Below are positions 45,286 through 54,112 of a stretch of 64,000 nucleotides of DNA, in pieces. The position numbers and the translations under genes are program-made. The first letter of the stretch is position 1. Each line of letters begins with the position of its first letter. The stretch spans positions 1 through 64,000 of the forward strand of contig CATIRS010000020.1 of the NCBI GenBank assembly GCA_949529985.1. The letters are read 5' to 3'. Below the pieces are notes generated by a model. That model saw nothing but the letters and a program-made list of their open reading frames with translations, was not told where the DNA came from and did no database searches. This DNA is from Owenweeksia sp. TMED14. Lineage in GTDB: Bacteria > Bacteroidota > Bacteroidia > Flavobacteriales > Schleiferiaceae.

Positions 45286-45510
45286 TGCGGTATTGTAAGC
45301 CCCTGAGGTGTTAGTATACAAAGACTTATATCCTATTGCGGTGTTGTAACTCCCTAAGGTGTTAGCATGCAAAAACGAATTACCAAATGCGCTGTTGTAA
45401 TCCCCGGCATTACTTGTGTTTAATGCATCAGTACCATATTCAGTGTTGCCCGTCTGCGCTAGGGCTAAAACTGGGATTGAGAACAAAAGGTAAAAGAAAT
45501 ATTTTTTCAT
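45223..45510 (-). pseudogene. 5' remnant of a head-repeat surface protein
   Basis: 95-codon frame: a signal peptide (YFFYLLFSIPVLALAQ), then repeats of the trimeric head/fibre type (NTSNAGDYNSAFGN, NTLGSYNTAIGYKSLYTN, NTSGAYNTAT). Repeats of this kind normally run for dozens of copies in adhesins and phage fibres. Here they stop after about three units and the frame runs into the membrane-protein remnant, ending with an unrelated tail (WYRVSYAEDAVKQEL). It is therefore a broken gene and not a small functional one. Confidence 0.6.
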
Positions 45511-45673
45511 GGCAATATTGTTAATTTTTTATGCAAAAGTTTAAGACGCAAAAAAAAATATTTTTCGAGAAATAATACCATAGGGCCTGAAAAGCAAATC
45601 ATTACTTATTTTTAAACACCTCATTACTAATGATATAATAAAATTCTATAAAATAGAAAAAAACAATTTTAGC

Positions 45674-45706
45674 AAAAAAAACCCCGCCATTATATGACGG
45701 GGTTTT
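45674..45706 (-). terminator. Intrinsic terminator after tRNA-Ile2
   Basis: Hairpin AAAACCCCG/CGGGGTTTT with a single internal mismatch, an inner CA/TG pair and a short loop. The minus-strand product continues into a U-run. It is immediately downstream of the tRNA gene. Confidence 0.85.
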
Positions 45707-45708
45707 GG

Positions 45709-45781
<73 letters not shown>

Positions 45782-45808
45782 TAAAATCTTAAACAGATTT
45801 AAGGATTG

Positions 45809-45816
45809 CAAAAGTA
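45809..45816 (-). promoter_or_regulatory. -7 element of the tRNA-Ile2 promoter
   Basis: TACTTTTG, a perfect TAnnTTTG match, 27 bases before the tRNA 5' end. Confidence 0.5.
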
Positions 45817-45850
45817 AGATATAGAAGTCAACTAGACTAGCTGTATAGTA

Positions 45851-46015
45851 TCAAAAGAATAATTCATAGCCTCCGAAGAGCAAAAACAACCAGAGCAAGC
45901 CTTTTAGTAAAAAAAAAACAAATAAGCCAAACGCAACTGGCATGCCTGATTTTTTTACCAAACCTAGCCACCCTTCTTCTTTTAAAACAGCTCTATAAAA
46001 CTTCAAACTCTTCAT
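45851..46015 (-). CDS. Small membrane protein of 54 residues
   Basis: A short gene with ATG at 46015. The product begins with a charged amphipathic stretch (MKSLKFYRAVLKEEGWLGL) and continues with one or two hydrophobic spans (VAFGLFVFFLLKGLLWLF) ending GGYELFF. A clear promoter, TACTTTTG, stands seven bases before the ATG, with TTGG 17 bases further upstream. The general form (basic helix, Gly-Trp, then a membrane span) is seen in small conserved Bacteroidota proteins, but the family is not identified. A run of ten T bases lies in the gene. Confidence 0.55.
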   Translation of the reverse strand: MKSLKFYRAVLKEEGWLGLVKKSGMPVAFGLFVFFLLKGLLWLFLLFGGYELFF

Positions 46016-46022
46016 GTTCGAA

Positions 46023-46051
46023 CAAAAGTATAATCAATAAGTCCGAGCCAA
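46023..46051 (-). promoter_or_regulatory. Promoter of the 54-residue protein
   Basis: -7 element TACTTTTG (46023-46030) and a TTGG about 17 bases further upstream, close to the usual -33/-7 spacing. The start codon follows seven bases after the -7 box, so the mRNA is nearly leaderless. Confidence 0.55.
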
Positions 46052-46110
46052 TGCCCTTAAAAGAAAAATCAAAATATATCATTCAAAGATTAAATAACCG
46101 AACAATAGGT

Positions 46111-46118
46111 TAAATTTG
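46111..46118 (+). promoter_or_regulatory. -7 element of the AraC-type regulator gene
   Basis: TAAATTTG matches TAnnTTTG, 23 bases before the ATG at 46142. No clear -33 partner. Confidence 0.45.
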
Positions 46119-46141
46119 ACAACTTTCTTAATCGAAACAAA

Positions 46142-47020
46142 ATGCAGGAATTAGATAAAAATACCCCAATAAGGTTCACGGAAATTTTCGACGGAATTGG
46201 GTTATTGGTTATTAAAACACGCGAAAACGCTAAGCCCATATCCATCGAATTGAAAGCCAATGATATTTTCCTTCTTTTCGGTATAGATGGAGAAATTGCT
46301 TTCCAATTTGGCCCTATGTACATGCGGCCGCTGCCTCACGGGGAAAGCTTTTTTATATTCAACCCCAATAGTCGGCTGATCGCTCAAGCTGACTTTCCAT
46401 TAAACCACCGACTAGCGTGTATCCGTATTTCTATAAATCGCATGCATTCTCTTTTTATGCAAGAAGGGGCTGTGAATTCTGAGCTTCCGTTCCTTGGAGG
46501 TATGCCTTTAACACGGCCGATTTATGATCAGAAATCTGTGGATTCCAATATGCGGATTTTACTCGAGAGACTTTTTCAAAATAGACTTAGCACAAGCGCT
46601 CAAAGAGTAGCACACCTTGGTCAAGTTCTCGAAATACTAGGACTTTATTTTCATGTTTCAGAGCCAAATACCTTAGCGTGCCCGTTCTTAAAAGACGAAG
46701 AAACAGTGCGAAAAATCCATCAGGCAAAATCTATTATGACCAGTGAATGGAAAAACCCTCCTACGATTAAAAAACTCTCAGAGAAGACAGGACTGAACGC
46801 ATATCGGCTCAAAGCAGGATTCAAAGAAGTTTATGGATCTACAGTTTACAGTTACGCTATGGACACCCGACTGAACCACGCAAGAAGGCTACTTGATCAG
46901 GGAGATCAGACAGTGAATGATGTCGCTTTTAATATTGGCTATACCAACCCAAGTCATTTTATAGCGGCATTCAAGAAAAAGTTTGGAACAACACCAAGGA
47001 AGTATCGCGTCTCACAATAA
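46142..47020 (+). CDS. AraC-family transcription regulator
   Basis: 292 residues. The C-terminal about 100 residues form two helix-turn-helix units: SIMTSEWKNPPTIKKLSEKTGLNAYRLKAGFKEVYGSTVYSYAMDTR and the classic second motif VNDVAFNIGYTNPSHFIAAFKKKFGTTPRKYR. The N-terminal half is cupin-like and would sense a ligand. The target is unknown; it may control the exported propeller gene 27 bases downstream, which is inference. Confidence 0.9.
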   Translation: MQELDKNTPIRFTEIFDGIGLLVIKTRENAKPISIELKANDIFLLFGIDGEIAFQFGPMYMRPLPHGESFFIFNPNSRLIAQADFPLNHRLACIRISINRMHSLFMQEGAVNSELPFLGGMPLTRPIYDQKSVDSNMRILLERLFQNRLSTSAQRVAHLGQVLEILGLYFHVSEPNTLACPFLKDEETVRKIHQAKSIMTSEWKNPPTIKKLSEKTGLNAYRLKAGFKEVYGSTVYSYAMDTRLNHARRLLDQGDQTVNDVAFNIGYTNPSHFIAAFKKKFGTTPRKYRVSQ

Positions 47021-47047
47021 TTATAGTATTACCATAACTTTACGCTC

Positions 47048-50000
47048 ATGAAAAAACATCGCATTTTATCATTATTGCTTATCACTTTTCCGTATTTTCT
47101 TTCAGCACAAATAAGTGAAAAAGTGCTTGAAGATTTGTCATTTCGAAATATCGGACCTGCTGGGATGTCCGGAAGGGTGACTTCGATAGATGTTGACCCC
47201 ACTAACAGTGACATGATTTATGCGGGAACGGCATCTGGAGGGGTATGGCGAAGTGAAAATGCAGGGCAAAGTTGGAATTCCATATGGGATAATCAACCTA
47301 CTTCAGGAATAGGAGTTGTTAAGCTTGACCCCAACAATTCGGACATCATATGGGTAGGAACAGGAGAGGGCAATCCAAGAAATTCTCAATCAAGTGGTGG
47401 CGGGTTATTTAAGAGTATTGATGGAGGAAAAAGCTTTGAATTGCTTGGCCTGGAAAAAACAAAACACATACATAAAATTGTCATTGACCCAAGAAACTCT
47501 GACATCGTATATATCGCTGCCTTTGGCGTCGCCTGGGGAGACACCAAAGAAAGAGGAGTTTATAAGACAATCGACGGAGGGAAAACATGGAAAAAAATAC
47601 TATACAACAATGAGCGTACTGGAGCGGCAGATTTAATAATTGACCCTTCGAATCCGAACAAGTTATTTTGTGCAATGTGGGAATATCGTCGCTGGCCATG
47701 GTTCTTTAAAAGTGGCGGAAAAGGATCTGGACTTTATGTCACATTAGATGGTGGTGAGAACTGGAAAAAAATATCTGAAGAAGATGGATTGCCCAAAGGC
47801 GAACTAGGAAGAATTGGATTGGCTATTGCTAAAAGCAATTCCAAAGTAGTCTACGCCCTTGTTGAAAACAAAGAGAAGAATGGACTTTATAAGAGTATCG
47901 ACGGAGGGTTTAAATGGGAAATGGTTAGTGAGGATGAAAAAATAGGCAATCGTCCTTTTTATTATTCAGACTTGCACGTAGACCCATTTAACGAAAACAC
48001 CATTTACTCTCTGTGGACCTTGGTGACAAGAAGTGATGATGGAGGAAAATCGTGGCGTGTAATTACTCCATATTCTAAGGTACATCCAGATCATCACGCC
48101 TTGTGGATGGATCCCAAAAAACCGGGGCATTTAATTGAAGGAAATGATGGCGGAATCAATATTACGTGGGATGGAGGATCGTCATGGAGATTCATTGAAA
48201 ACTTACCAATAGCTCAATTTTACCATATCAGCGTTGACAACCAAAAGCCATATAACGTATACGGCGGCATGCAAGACAATGGCAGCTGGAAAGGGCCGGC
48301 ATACTCCTGGAAAGGGACAGGAATTGGAAATAGTGAGTGGCAGGAGCTTTACTTTGGTGATGGGTTTGACGTTGTTCCTCATCCAAGCGATCCGCGAATT
48401 GTTTATGCTATGGCGCAAGAAGGGTATCTGGGGCGAATAGACACGCGCACAGGAGGAGCAGAACTCATAAAGCCTGTTCACCCAGAGGGAGATGCTTTAC
48501 GTTGGCATTGGAATTCTGCAATAGCTCAAGATCCATTCAATGAAGATGCCATATTTTACGGGTCTCAATATGTTCATTATAGCAAAGATCAGGGACGAAA
48601 CTGGAGTATACTTTCTCCAGATCTAACCACAAATAATCCAGAGAAACAGAAGTCATTGGAATCTGGCGGGTTGACATTTGACGTGACCGGTGCAGAAAAT
48701 CATACCTGCATCATCAGTATCGCGCCATCTCCAATAAAATCAGGGTTGATATGGGTTGGCACCGACGATGGAAATATTCAGCTATCCAAAGATTTTGGGG
48801 ATTCTTGGACAAACTTCAGCTCCAATATAAAAGGCTTCCCTGAGGGTGCTTGGGTCGCCCAGATTCAGGCCTCTAAACACAATGAAGGGGAAGCATTTAT
48901 AGTCGTGAATAATTACAGGCAGAATGATTGGAAACCCTACCTGTATCATACGAATAACTATGGAAAATCATGGAAAAATATTGTTGGTAAATCGTCAGTT
49001 AAGGGACATAGTTTAAGCGTAATTCAGGATCCTACTTTACCCAACCTACTTTACCTAGGGACTGAAACAGGACTTTACATAAGTGGAGATTATGGTAGTA
49101 ATTGGCAAAAATGGAAAGGGCTCCCAACAATGCCTGTCCAGGACATGGCCATTCAAGAACGGGAATCAGATCTAATATTAGGTACGTTCGGAAGAGCTGC
49201 ATGGGTGCTGGATGACTTGAGATCGCTACGCGCAATAGTCTCTGAAAAAAATAAAGGCAGAGCGCTCACAGCTTTTAAGAGTCCTGAAGCGGTGCATGCG
49301 GAGTATATGGTAAGCGATGGAATTAGGTTTCAAGGAGATGCCTCATTTAAAGGCGATAACCGAAGAAGAGGTGCAAGGATGCGTATTTACCTTGATAGTA
49401 TCCCGGAAGAAACGAAAGACCCTTTAAAAATAGATATTTATGATTCTTCAGGAATTCTAATTCGGCATATTGAACGAAAACTAAAGAACGAGAACTCTGG
49501 TCTATATTCTTTCGTTTGGGACATGTGCGAAAAGGGTGTTCGAGGTCCAAGATTTGGGAAAACAAAAGCAGACAGAAAGAAGAGTGACCCCAGTGGATCA
49601 TCCGTTAAACCCGGTATATATAAGGTTGTTTTTAGTTTCAAAGACCATTCAGATTCTACTCTAGTTTCTGTGATCGATGATCCCAGAATAAATATGGATC
49701 TACAAGAGTGGGAAGCGCAATTAACCTTCCAAAGGAGCCTGCATGCTCCAACAAAAGAACTAGCCACCGCGGTTGAAAGACTCTATGATGTGAAAGAATC
49801 CCTTGATGCCTTTGAAAAGCTATTGAAATTGAGGACAGCCAATGATAGCAACCTATTTAAGCCTATTTTAAGTGAGATTAAAGCATTCAAAAAGAAAATC
49901 GAAGAGGAGCGCTTGGCACTATTTGGGAAGGAGAACGTTAAAGGGTACTTTGAACAACCTGAAACCTGGGCTCATATCAATGGGAAATTTGGATCTTACT

Positions 50001-50170
50001 TATGGCAGATGAGAGGAAAGCCAACAACTAACCTACTTGCAATACATAATTTGTGGCTAGAAAAAACAACCGAAGCCACAATTAGAGTACAAGAAATGTT
50101 AAACAATGATTGGTTGGCTTTATCTGAACAGTTTAAAACCGAATTGCCGGTACAGATATTCCCTGAATAA
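47048..50170 (+). CDS. Large exported Asp-box beta-propeller protein (VPS10/sortilin-like)
   Basis: 1040 residues with a signal peptide (LSLLLITFPYFLSAQ). About eleven Asp-box (BNR) repeats of the form S-x-D-G-G-x-x-W are visible, such as YKTIDGGKTWKK, YVTLDGGENWKK, TRSDDGGKSWRV and HYSKDQGRNWSI, giving two stacked propellers. After them come a beta domain (about residues 770-870, with RGPRFGKTKADRK) and a helical C-terminal region. Related Bacteroidota proteins are annotated as VPS10-domain or sialidase-like, but catalytic sialidase residues are not seen. It may bind or hydrolyse a surface ligand; function unproven. Confidence 0.78.
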   Translation: MKKHRILSLLLITFPYFLSAQISEKVLEDLSFRNIGPAGMSGRVTSIDVDPTNSDMIYAGTASGGVWRSENAGQSWNSIWDNQPTSGIGVVKLDPNNSDIIWVGTGEGNPRNSQSSGGGLFKSIDGGKSFELLGLEKTKHIHKIVIDPRNSDIVYIAAFGVAWGDTKERGVYKTIDGGKTWKKILYNNERTGAADLIIDPSNPNKLFCAMWEYRRWPWFFKSGGKGSGLYVTLDGGENWKKISEEDGLPKGELGRIGLAIAKSNSKVVYALVENKEKNGLYKSIDGGFKWEMVSEDEKIGNRPFYYSDLHVDPFNENTIYSLWTLVTRSDDGGKSWRVITPYSKVHPDHHALWMDPKKPGHLIEGNDGGINITWDGGSSWRFIENLPIAQFYHISVDNQKPYNVYGGMQDNGSWKGPAYSWKGTGIGNSEWQELYFGDGFDVVPHPSDPRIVYAMAQEGYLGRIDTRTGGAELIKPVHPEGDALRWHWNSAIAQDPFNEDAIFYGSQYVHYSKDQGRNWSILSPDLTTNNPEKQKSLESGGLTFDVTGAENHTCIISIAPSPIKSGLIWVGTDDGNIQLSKDFGDSWTNFSSNIKGFPEGAWVAQIQASKHNEGEAFIVVNNYRQNDWKPYLYHTNNYGKSWKNIVGKSSVKGHSLSVIQDPTLPNLLYLGTETGLYISGDYGSNWQKWKGLPTMPVQDMAIQERESDLILGTFGRAAWVLDDLRSLRAIVSEKNKGRALTAFKSPEAVHAEYMVSDGIRFQGDASFKGDNRRRGARMRIYLDSIPEETKDPLKIDIYDSSGILIRHIERKLKNENSGLYSFVWDMCEKGVRGPRFGKTKADRKKSDPSGSSVKPGIYKVVFSFKDHSDSTLVSVIDDPRINMDLQEWEAQLTFQRSLHAPTKELATAVERLYDVKESLDAFEKLLKLRTANDSNLFKPILSEIKAFKKKIEEERLALFGKENVKGYFEQPETWAHINGKFGSYLWQMRGKPTTNLLAIHNLWLEKTTEATIRVQEMLNNDWLALSEQFKTELPVQIFPE

Positions 50171-50188
50171 AAAGTTATACTATATTTA

Positions 50189-50602
50189 TTAAACTACTGA
50201 TTCACAGAGCTCCACCAAAGATCCACCCGTGCTTTTTGGGTGGATGAATGCGACGAGCATATTGTCAGCGCCCTGCATAGGCTCGGTGTCAATTAACAGA
50301 TATCCAGCGTCAGACAAGCGCTTCATCTCTTTTCGAATATCCGATACTAAATATGCGATATGATGAATTCCTTCGCCTCGTTTTAATATATGTTTCGCTA
50401 TGGCCGAATCAGGACTAATTGCCTGAAGAAGTTCGATTTTATTGTCACCAACCTTGAAAAACGAGGTGATGACCCCTTGGCTGAAAATCTTCTCTCTTTT
50501 GTATGGCTCCACACCTAACATCTTAGAGTAAGTAATCTCTGCTGAAGCAATATCACTAACGGCTATTCCAATATGTTCGATTTTTTCAAAGGAGCTTGTC
50601 AT
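50189..50602 (-). CDS. mce: Methylmalonyl-CoA epimerase
   Basis: 137 residues from the ATG at 50602 (MTSSFEKIEHIGIAVSD). Interconverts R- and S-methylmalonyl-CoA via a VOC fold. Motifs: EHIGIAVSDI (metal His), IELLQAISPDSAIAKHI, GIHHIAYLVSDI (metal His), and the C-terminal FIHPKSTGGSLVELCE with metal-binding Glu. It lies 10 bases after the ABC exporter stop on the same strand. The acyl-CoA carboxylase beta gene 30 kb away could belong to related acyl-CoA metabolism. Confidence 0.93.
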   Translation of the reverse strand: MTSSFEKIEHIGIAVSDIASAEITYSKMLGVEPYKREKIFSQGVITSFFKVGDNKIELLQAISPDSAIAKHILKRGEGIHHIAYLVSDIRKEMKRLSDAGYLLIDTEPMQGADNMLVAFIHPKSTGGSLVELCESVV

Positions 50603-50612
50603 ATAAATATAA

Positions 50613-52463
50613 TTAATCCGCAAAAGTTTGAGTCTTTACAAGCTGCGAATAAAGACCCGAGCGAGAGATCAATTCACTGTGCTTTCCTGACTCTACCAGT
50701 TTTCCTTGATCGACAACTAAAATACGATCAGCCTTCTGAATTGTTGCCAATCGATGGGCAACAATGATCGTGGTGCGATTAATAGCAGCAGCATCCAAAG
50801 CCTTTTGAATGCGTGCTTCGTTTTCAGTGTCTAAGGCGCTAGTAGCTTCATCTAATAACAGAACATCAGAATCCCTATACATTGCCCTTGCTAAAGCTAT
50901 TCTTTGCTTCTGTCCTCCAGACAAAGAAGTGCCGCCCTCCTTTAAAATGCAGCTCAACCCTCCAGGAAGGACATCTATAAATTCCATTGCCTGCGCTGCT
51001 GCTGCTGCCATTGCAATCTTTTTCTTATCCGGATTAGAGTCCCCCAATGAGATATTATCAGATACACTTGCCTGAAAAATGACCGGATCTTGAGTGACCA
51101 GCGAAAACATCGAACGCACTTCGGATATTTTCCATGACGCTTCATCTTTATGCCAAATCGGAACATTATTCAAACGGACAGAGCCTGAACTTGGATCAAT
51201 AGCACGAATTAATAAATTTATCAGGCTCGTTTTTCCACCACCGGAAGGACCAACAATAGCGATGGTCTCACCACGATTAACTTTTGCGGAAAAGTTCTCT
51301 AATGCAAAACCACTTGCATCTGGATATTTCAAGCTAACGCAATCCCATTGTATTGAATCAATTCCTGATTTTAAATTCTGGCCTTTTATAATATTGGATG
51401 AATCCTTTAAATCCTCATCTTTATCAAGTATCTCAAATAGCCTATCGGCGGCGGCACTGCCTTTTTGAACATTATAAAGACCGTTAGATATGGACTTAAA
51501 AGAAGGGATTAGCTGATAGAAAAATAAAGCGAAACCAATTAGGGCAGCTCCAGACATACCTTGACCGTCAAGTGACTGCATGCCTCCGTACAGCAGTATT
51601 AACAAAAGGGTGGATACCCCTATTATTTCGCTGATAGGACTCGCTAAGTCGCGACGTCTAAATACACTTACTTGGATGCGCTCAGCGGCATTATTGCTCT
51701 TCTCAAAATGATAACGTTGACGGCTCTCCGCCTGATAAGCTTGAATCACCCTGAGTCCGGAAATACTTTCTTCCAATGCGCTAAGAACCATCCCTAACTT
51801 CCCTTGGGCAATATTCGATTTTCTCTTTAATCTCTTACTCACCAATTGAAGCAAGAAGGCCGCAATAGAAGCAATACACAAAACAAAAATTGTCAACGGG
51901 ACACTCATGGAGAATAAAATGGCCAACGAACCTAAAATAACTAAAGGCTCACGAACTATGATTTCGAGACCCGCAAGGACCGCATATTCTATTTCCGTTA
52001 CGTCTGATGAAGCCCTTGCCAATAAATCTCCCTTTCTGTTTTCAGATAATTTGCCAGGAGATATTTTAAGTATTTTATGATGAAGAGCCTCTCTTAATTT
52101 AGCTGTAATACCGCCGCGCAAACTTGCCATTTGCCAAAGCGCTGAATATCTAAATATATTCTTAGCAAGAAAAAGACCAAAAGATATTAGACAAGTGCGC
52201 CAGAGCACGCCGAATGAACCAAAACGTAAAATCCCTTGGTTTACGATACTATTAATCCAATCTTGAAGCCCTTTGAGCTCTAGTGATGTGTCTTGCTGTA
52301 TTTCAAACTGAGATCCGTTATTAAGAATAATATCCATTACAGGTATAATCATCCCTATGCCTGCCAGCTGAAACAGTGTATAGATAATGTAACAGAGCAC
52401 CGCAGCCCATGCTGCAGAGCTATTACTCTTGCCAAAACGCAGTATCCGATAGAAGGATTCCAT
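50613..52463 (-). CDS. ABC exporter with complete ATPase site
   Basis: 616 residues: six membrane spans then an ATPase domain with Walker A VGPSGGGKTS, Q-loop SLVTQDPVIFQAS, signature SLSGGQKQR and Walker B DVLLLDEATSALD, including the catalytic Glu. The family exports lipids or drugs (MsbA-like). Unlike the exporter at 17206-18978 the Walker B is canonical. Its start lies 7 bases from a large inverted repeat that separates it from rbfA. Confidence 0.9.
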   Translation of the reverse strand: MESFYRILRFGKSNSSAAWAAVLCYIIYTLFQLAGIGMIIPVMDIILNNGSQFEIQQDTSLELKGLQDWINSIVNQGILRFGSFGVLWRTCLISFGLFLAKNIFRYSALWQMASLRGGITAKLREALHHKILKISPGKLSENRKGDLLARASSDVTEIEYAVLAGLEIIVREPLVILGSLAILFSMSVPLTIFVLCIASIAAFLLQLVSKRLKRKSNIAQGKLGMVLSALEESISGLRVIQAYQAESRQRYHFEKSNNAAERIQVSVFRRRDLASPISEIIGVSTLLLILLYGGMQSLDGQGMSGAALIGFALFFYQLIPSFKSISNGLYNVQKGSAAADRLFEILDKDEDLKDSSNIIKGQNLKSGIDSIQWDCVSLKYPDASGFALENFSAKVNRGETIAIVGPSGGGKTSLINLLIRAIDPSSGSVRLNNVPIWHKDEASWKISEVRSMFSLVTQDPVIFQASVSDNISLGDSNPDKKKIAMAAAAAQAMEFIDVLPGGLSCILKEGGTSLSGGQKQRIALARAMYRDSDVLLLDEATSALDTENEARIQKALDAAAINRTTIIVAHRLATIQKADRILVVDQGKLVESGKHSELISRSGLYSQLVKTQTFAD

Positions 52464-52469
52464 ATGACG

Positions 52470-52519
52470 AAAGTACGAAGTACCTCGATTCGGTTAACCA
52501 TCAAGGTACTTCGTACTTT
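52470..52519. promoter_or_regulatory. Symmetric inverted repeat between the ABC exporter and rbfA
   Basis: Two perfect 16-base arms, AAAGTACGAAGTACCT (52470-52485) and AGGTACTTCGTACTTT (52504-52519), separated by 18 bases. Each arm is itself nearly palindromic (GTAC-GAA-GTAC). The arm ends give near-consensus -7 elements reading outward: TACTTTTA toward rbfA and TACTTTCG toward the exporter, each a few bases before the ATG. It is most simply a shared divergent promoter, possibly with a regulator site. Confidence 0.7.
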
Positions 52520-52525
52520 TACATA

Positions 52526-52885
52526 ATGGAAAGTAAACGCCAAAAAAAGATCGCCAGCGTTCTACAACGCGATTTAGCGGAAATATTCAGAAGGCAAGCA
52601 GCCAGTCACTTCCCTGGAACGCTTATTACCGTAAGTAAGGTAAGAGTCAGTGCTGACTTGGGATTAGTTCGAAGCTACCTCAGCGTATTTCCTATAGAAA
52701 AAGGGGACGATGTAATAGAATTTGTTTCGAAGAACGCACCTCGCATCAGGGCAGAATTAGCAAAACAAGTTCGGAATCAGTTGCGAATAATTCCAGCGCT
52801 ATTTTATCACTTAGATGATTCTATGGAGTATGAGGCGAACATTGAAAAAATACTTCGTGACGGCGGTGAGAATCCGATTTTGTAA
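52526..52885 (+). CDS. rbfA: Ribosome-binding factor A
   Basis: 119 residues from the ATG at 52526 (MESKRQKKIASVLQRDLAEIFRRQ); the open frame goes upstream to 52409 through the exporter gene and its promoter, so that start is rejected. RbfA is a KH-fold factor that matures the 30S subunit. Motifs: SVLQRDLAEIFRR, VRVSADLGLVRSYLSVFP, RIRAELAKQVRNQLRIIPALFYHLDDS. The ATG comes seven bases after a candidate -7 box, so the transcript has a very short leader. Confidence 0.93.
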   Translation: MESKRQKKIASVLQRDLAEIFRRQAASHFPGTLITVSKVRVSADLGLVRSYLSVFPIEKGDDVIEFVSKNAPRIRAELAKQVRNQLRIIPALFYHLDDSMEYEANIEKILRDGGENPIL

Positions 52886-52891
52886 ATCATC

Positions 52892-54109
52892 ATGAACGCA
52901 TCGAACCCTGCAAAATTAGGCTGGCGTTACCTTCTTGGCCATAAACTATCCAATGGAGTGACACGAGCTGCGGCCGCAGGAATTTCTGTAGGGACTGCGG
53001 CAATGATTATAGTCCTTTCTGCGTTTAACGGATTAGAGAGCCTTGTGAAGTCTTCATTTGATGATGTTCATCCCATCGCCGAAATATTTTCTAAAAAAGA
53101 AGGAAGGTTTTTCCCCGATAGCCTACTCATTTCAAATTTGAACACTTCAGAGCATCATTGGTTTCCAATTTTAGAACAAAAGGCTCTCATACGGTCCAAT
53201 CAAAAAGAAATTCTAGTAGACGTCATAGGCATTCCCTTTGACGAGCTTGAGTCATTTGTGTGGCTCGACTCTTTAACCTCAGAACTATCAATCGAGCCTT
53301 ACGATAGATCTATTTGGCTCGGCTCAGAAGTGGCCCTGAAATTGGGATTCATTGAATTGAATGGATTAAGCTCCGTACAATTACTATGGCCAAGAAATAA
53401 TCAAATAGGTATTTTAAATGGCAGTGACCCCTTCTTTAAAGAAACGCTAAATCCACAAGCTATATTTCGTATTCATTCAAAAATCGATAGTAAGAATGTC
53501 TTAGTGCCATTAAATAGTTTGAAAACGTGGGGGCAGGACCAGCGCTGGTCTTCCATTCAAATTTGGGAGACACAGATGAATGAACGTTCTCCAAATTCAA
53601 TAATTAAAGAACTGGAAATACTTTTAAAAGACTCCCCTTATGAAGTTAGAAGTGCGGAAAGTCAAGAGGCAGCGATATTTAGCGTCATGAAGAGTGAAGG
53701 ACTAATGACATCAGCAATATTGGCACTGATCGTTTTATTAGCCTCTCTGGGTCTTTATTCTTCGACGATATTAACTGGTATGGAGCGCGAATCACAGTCG
53801 GCAATTTTATCAGCACTTGGATTTTCGAAATCCAAAATCCGAAAAAGCTTTTTTTGGACTGGAACATGGGTTAGTGCTTTTGGATCTCTTTTAGGACTTC
53901 TTGTCGCTAGCGTCGCTATTTGGGGACAGAGCACGTATGGATTAATCTCATTAGGAGAGGGATACATAGTGAAAGCCTACCCAGTAGAATTCTCGTTAAT
54001 TCAGAGCATTCAAGTTTGTGTGTATGTAATCGTTATCGGTATGACATTGAGTGCACTGGCAGCCGGAAGAGTATCCATAAGCACCTCACGACTCAGGGAG
54101 AAGCCTTAA
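52892..54109 (+). CDS. LolC/E-like ABC transporter permease (FtsX family)
   Basis: 405 residues. An N-terminal membrane span follows SNGVTRAAAAGISVGTAAMIIVLSAFNGLE; a periplasmic MacB-like domain occupies about 45-255; then three C-terminal membrane spans, the second around GTWVSAFGSLLGLLVASVAIWGQ. This is the layout of LolC/LolE/MacB permeases. LolCDE extracts lipoproteins from the inner membrane; the partner ATPase is not adjacent. It begins six bases after rbfA. Confidence 0.82.
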   Translation: MNASNPAKLGWRYLLGHKLSNGVTRAAAAGISVGTAAMIIVLSAFNGLESLVKSSFDDVHPIAEIFSKKEGRFFPDSLLISNLNTSEHHWFPILEQKALIRSNQKEILVDVIGIPFDELESFVWLDSLTSELSIEPYDRSIWLGSEVALKLGFIELNGLSSVQLLWPRNNQIGILNGSDPFFKETLNPQAIFRIHSKIDSKNVLVPLNSLKTWGQDQRWSSIQIWETQMNERSPNSIIKELEILLKDSPYEVRSAESQEAAIFSVMKSEGLMTSAILALIVLLASLGLYSSTILTGMERESQSAILSALGFSKSKIRKSFFWTGTWVSAFGSLLGLLVASVAIWGQSTYGLISLGEGYIVKAYPVEFSLIQSIQVCVYVIVIGMTLSALAAGRVSISTSRLREKP

Positions 54110-54112
54110 AGA

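Noticed and set aside
49438..49767. A 109-residue antisense ORF inside the propeller gene
   Set aside because: It is fully inside a long coding gene with strong protein features in the other strand, and has no recognisable domain.
52409..52525. Extended rbfA frame
   Set aside because: It would run through the divergent exporter start and the inverted repeat; the RbfA family begins at the Met at 52526.
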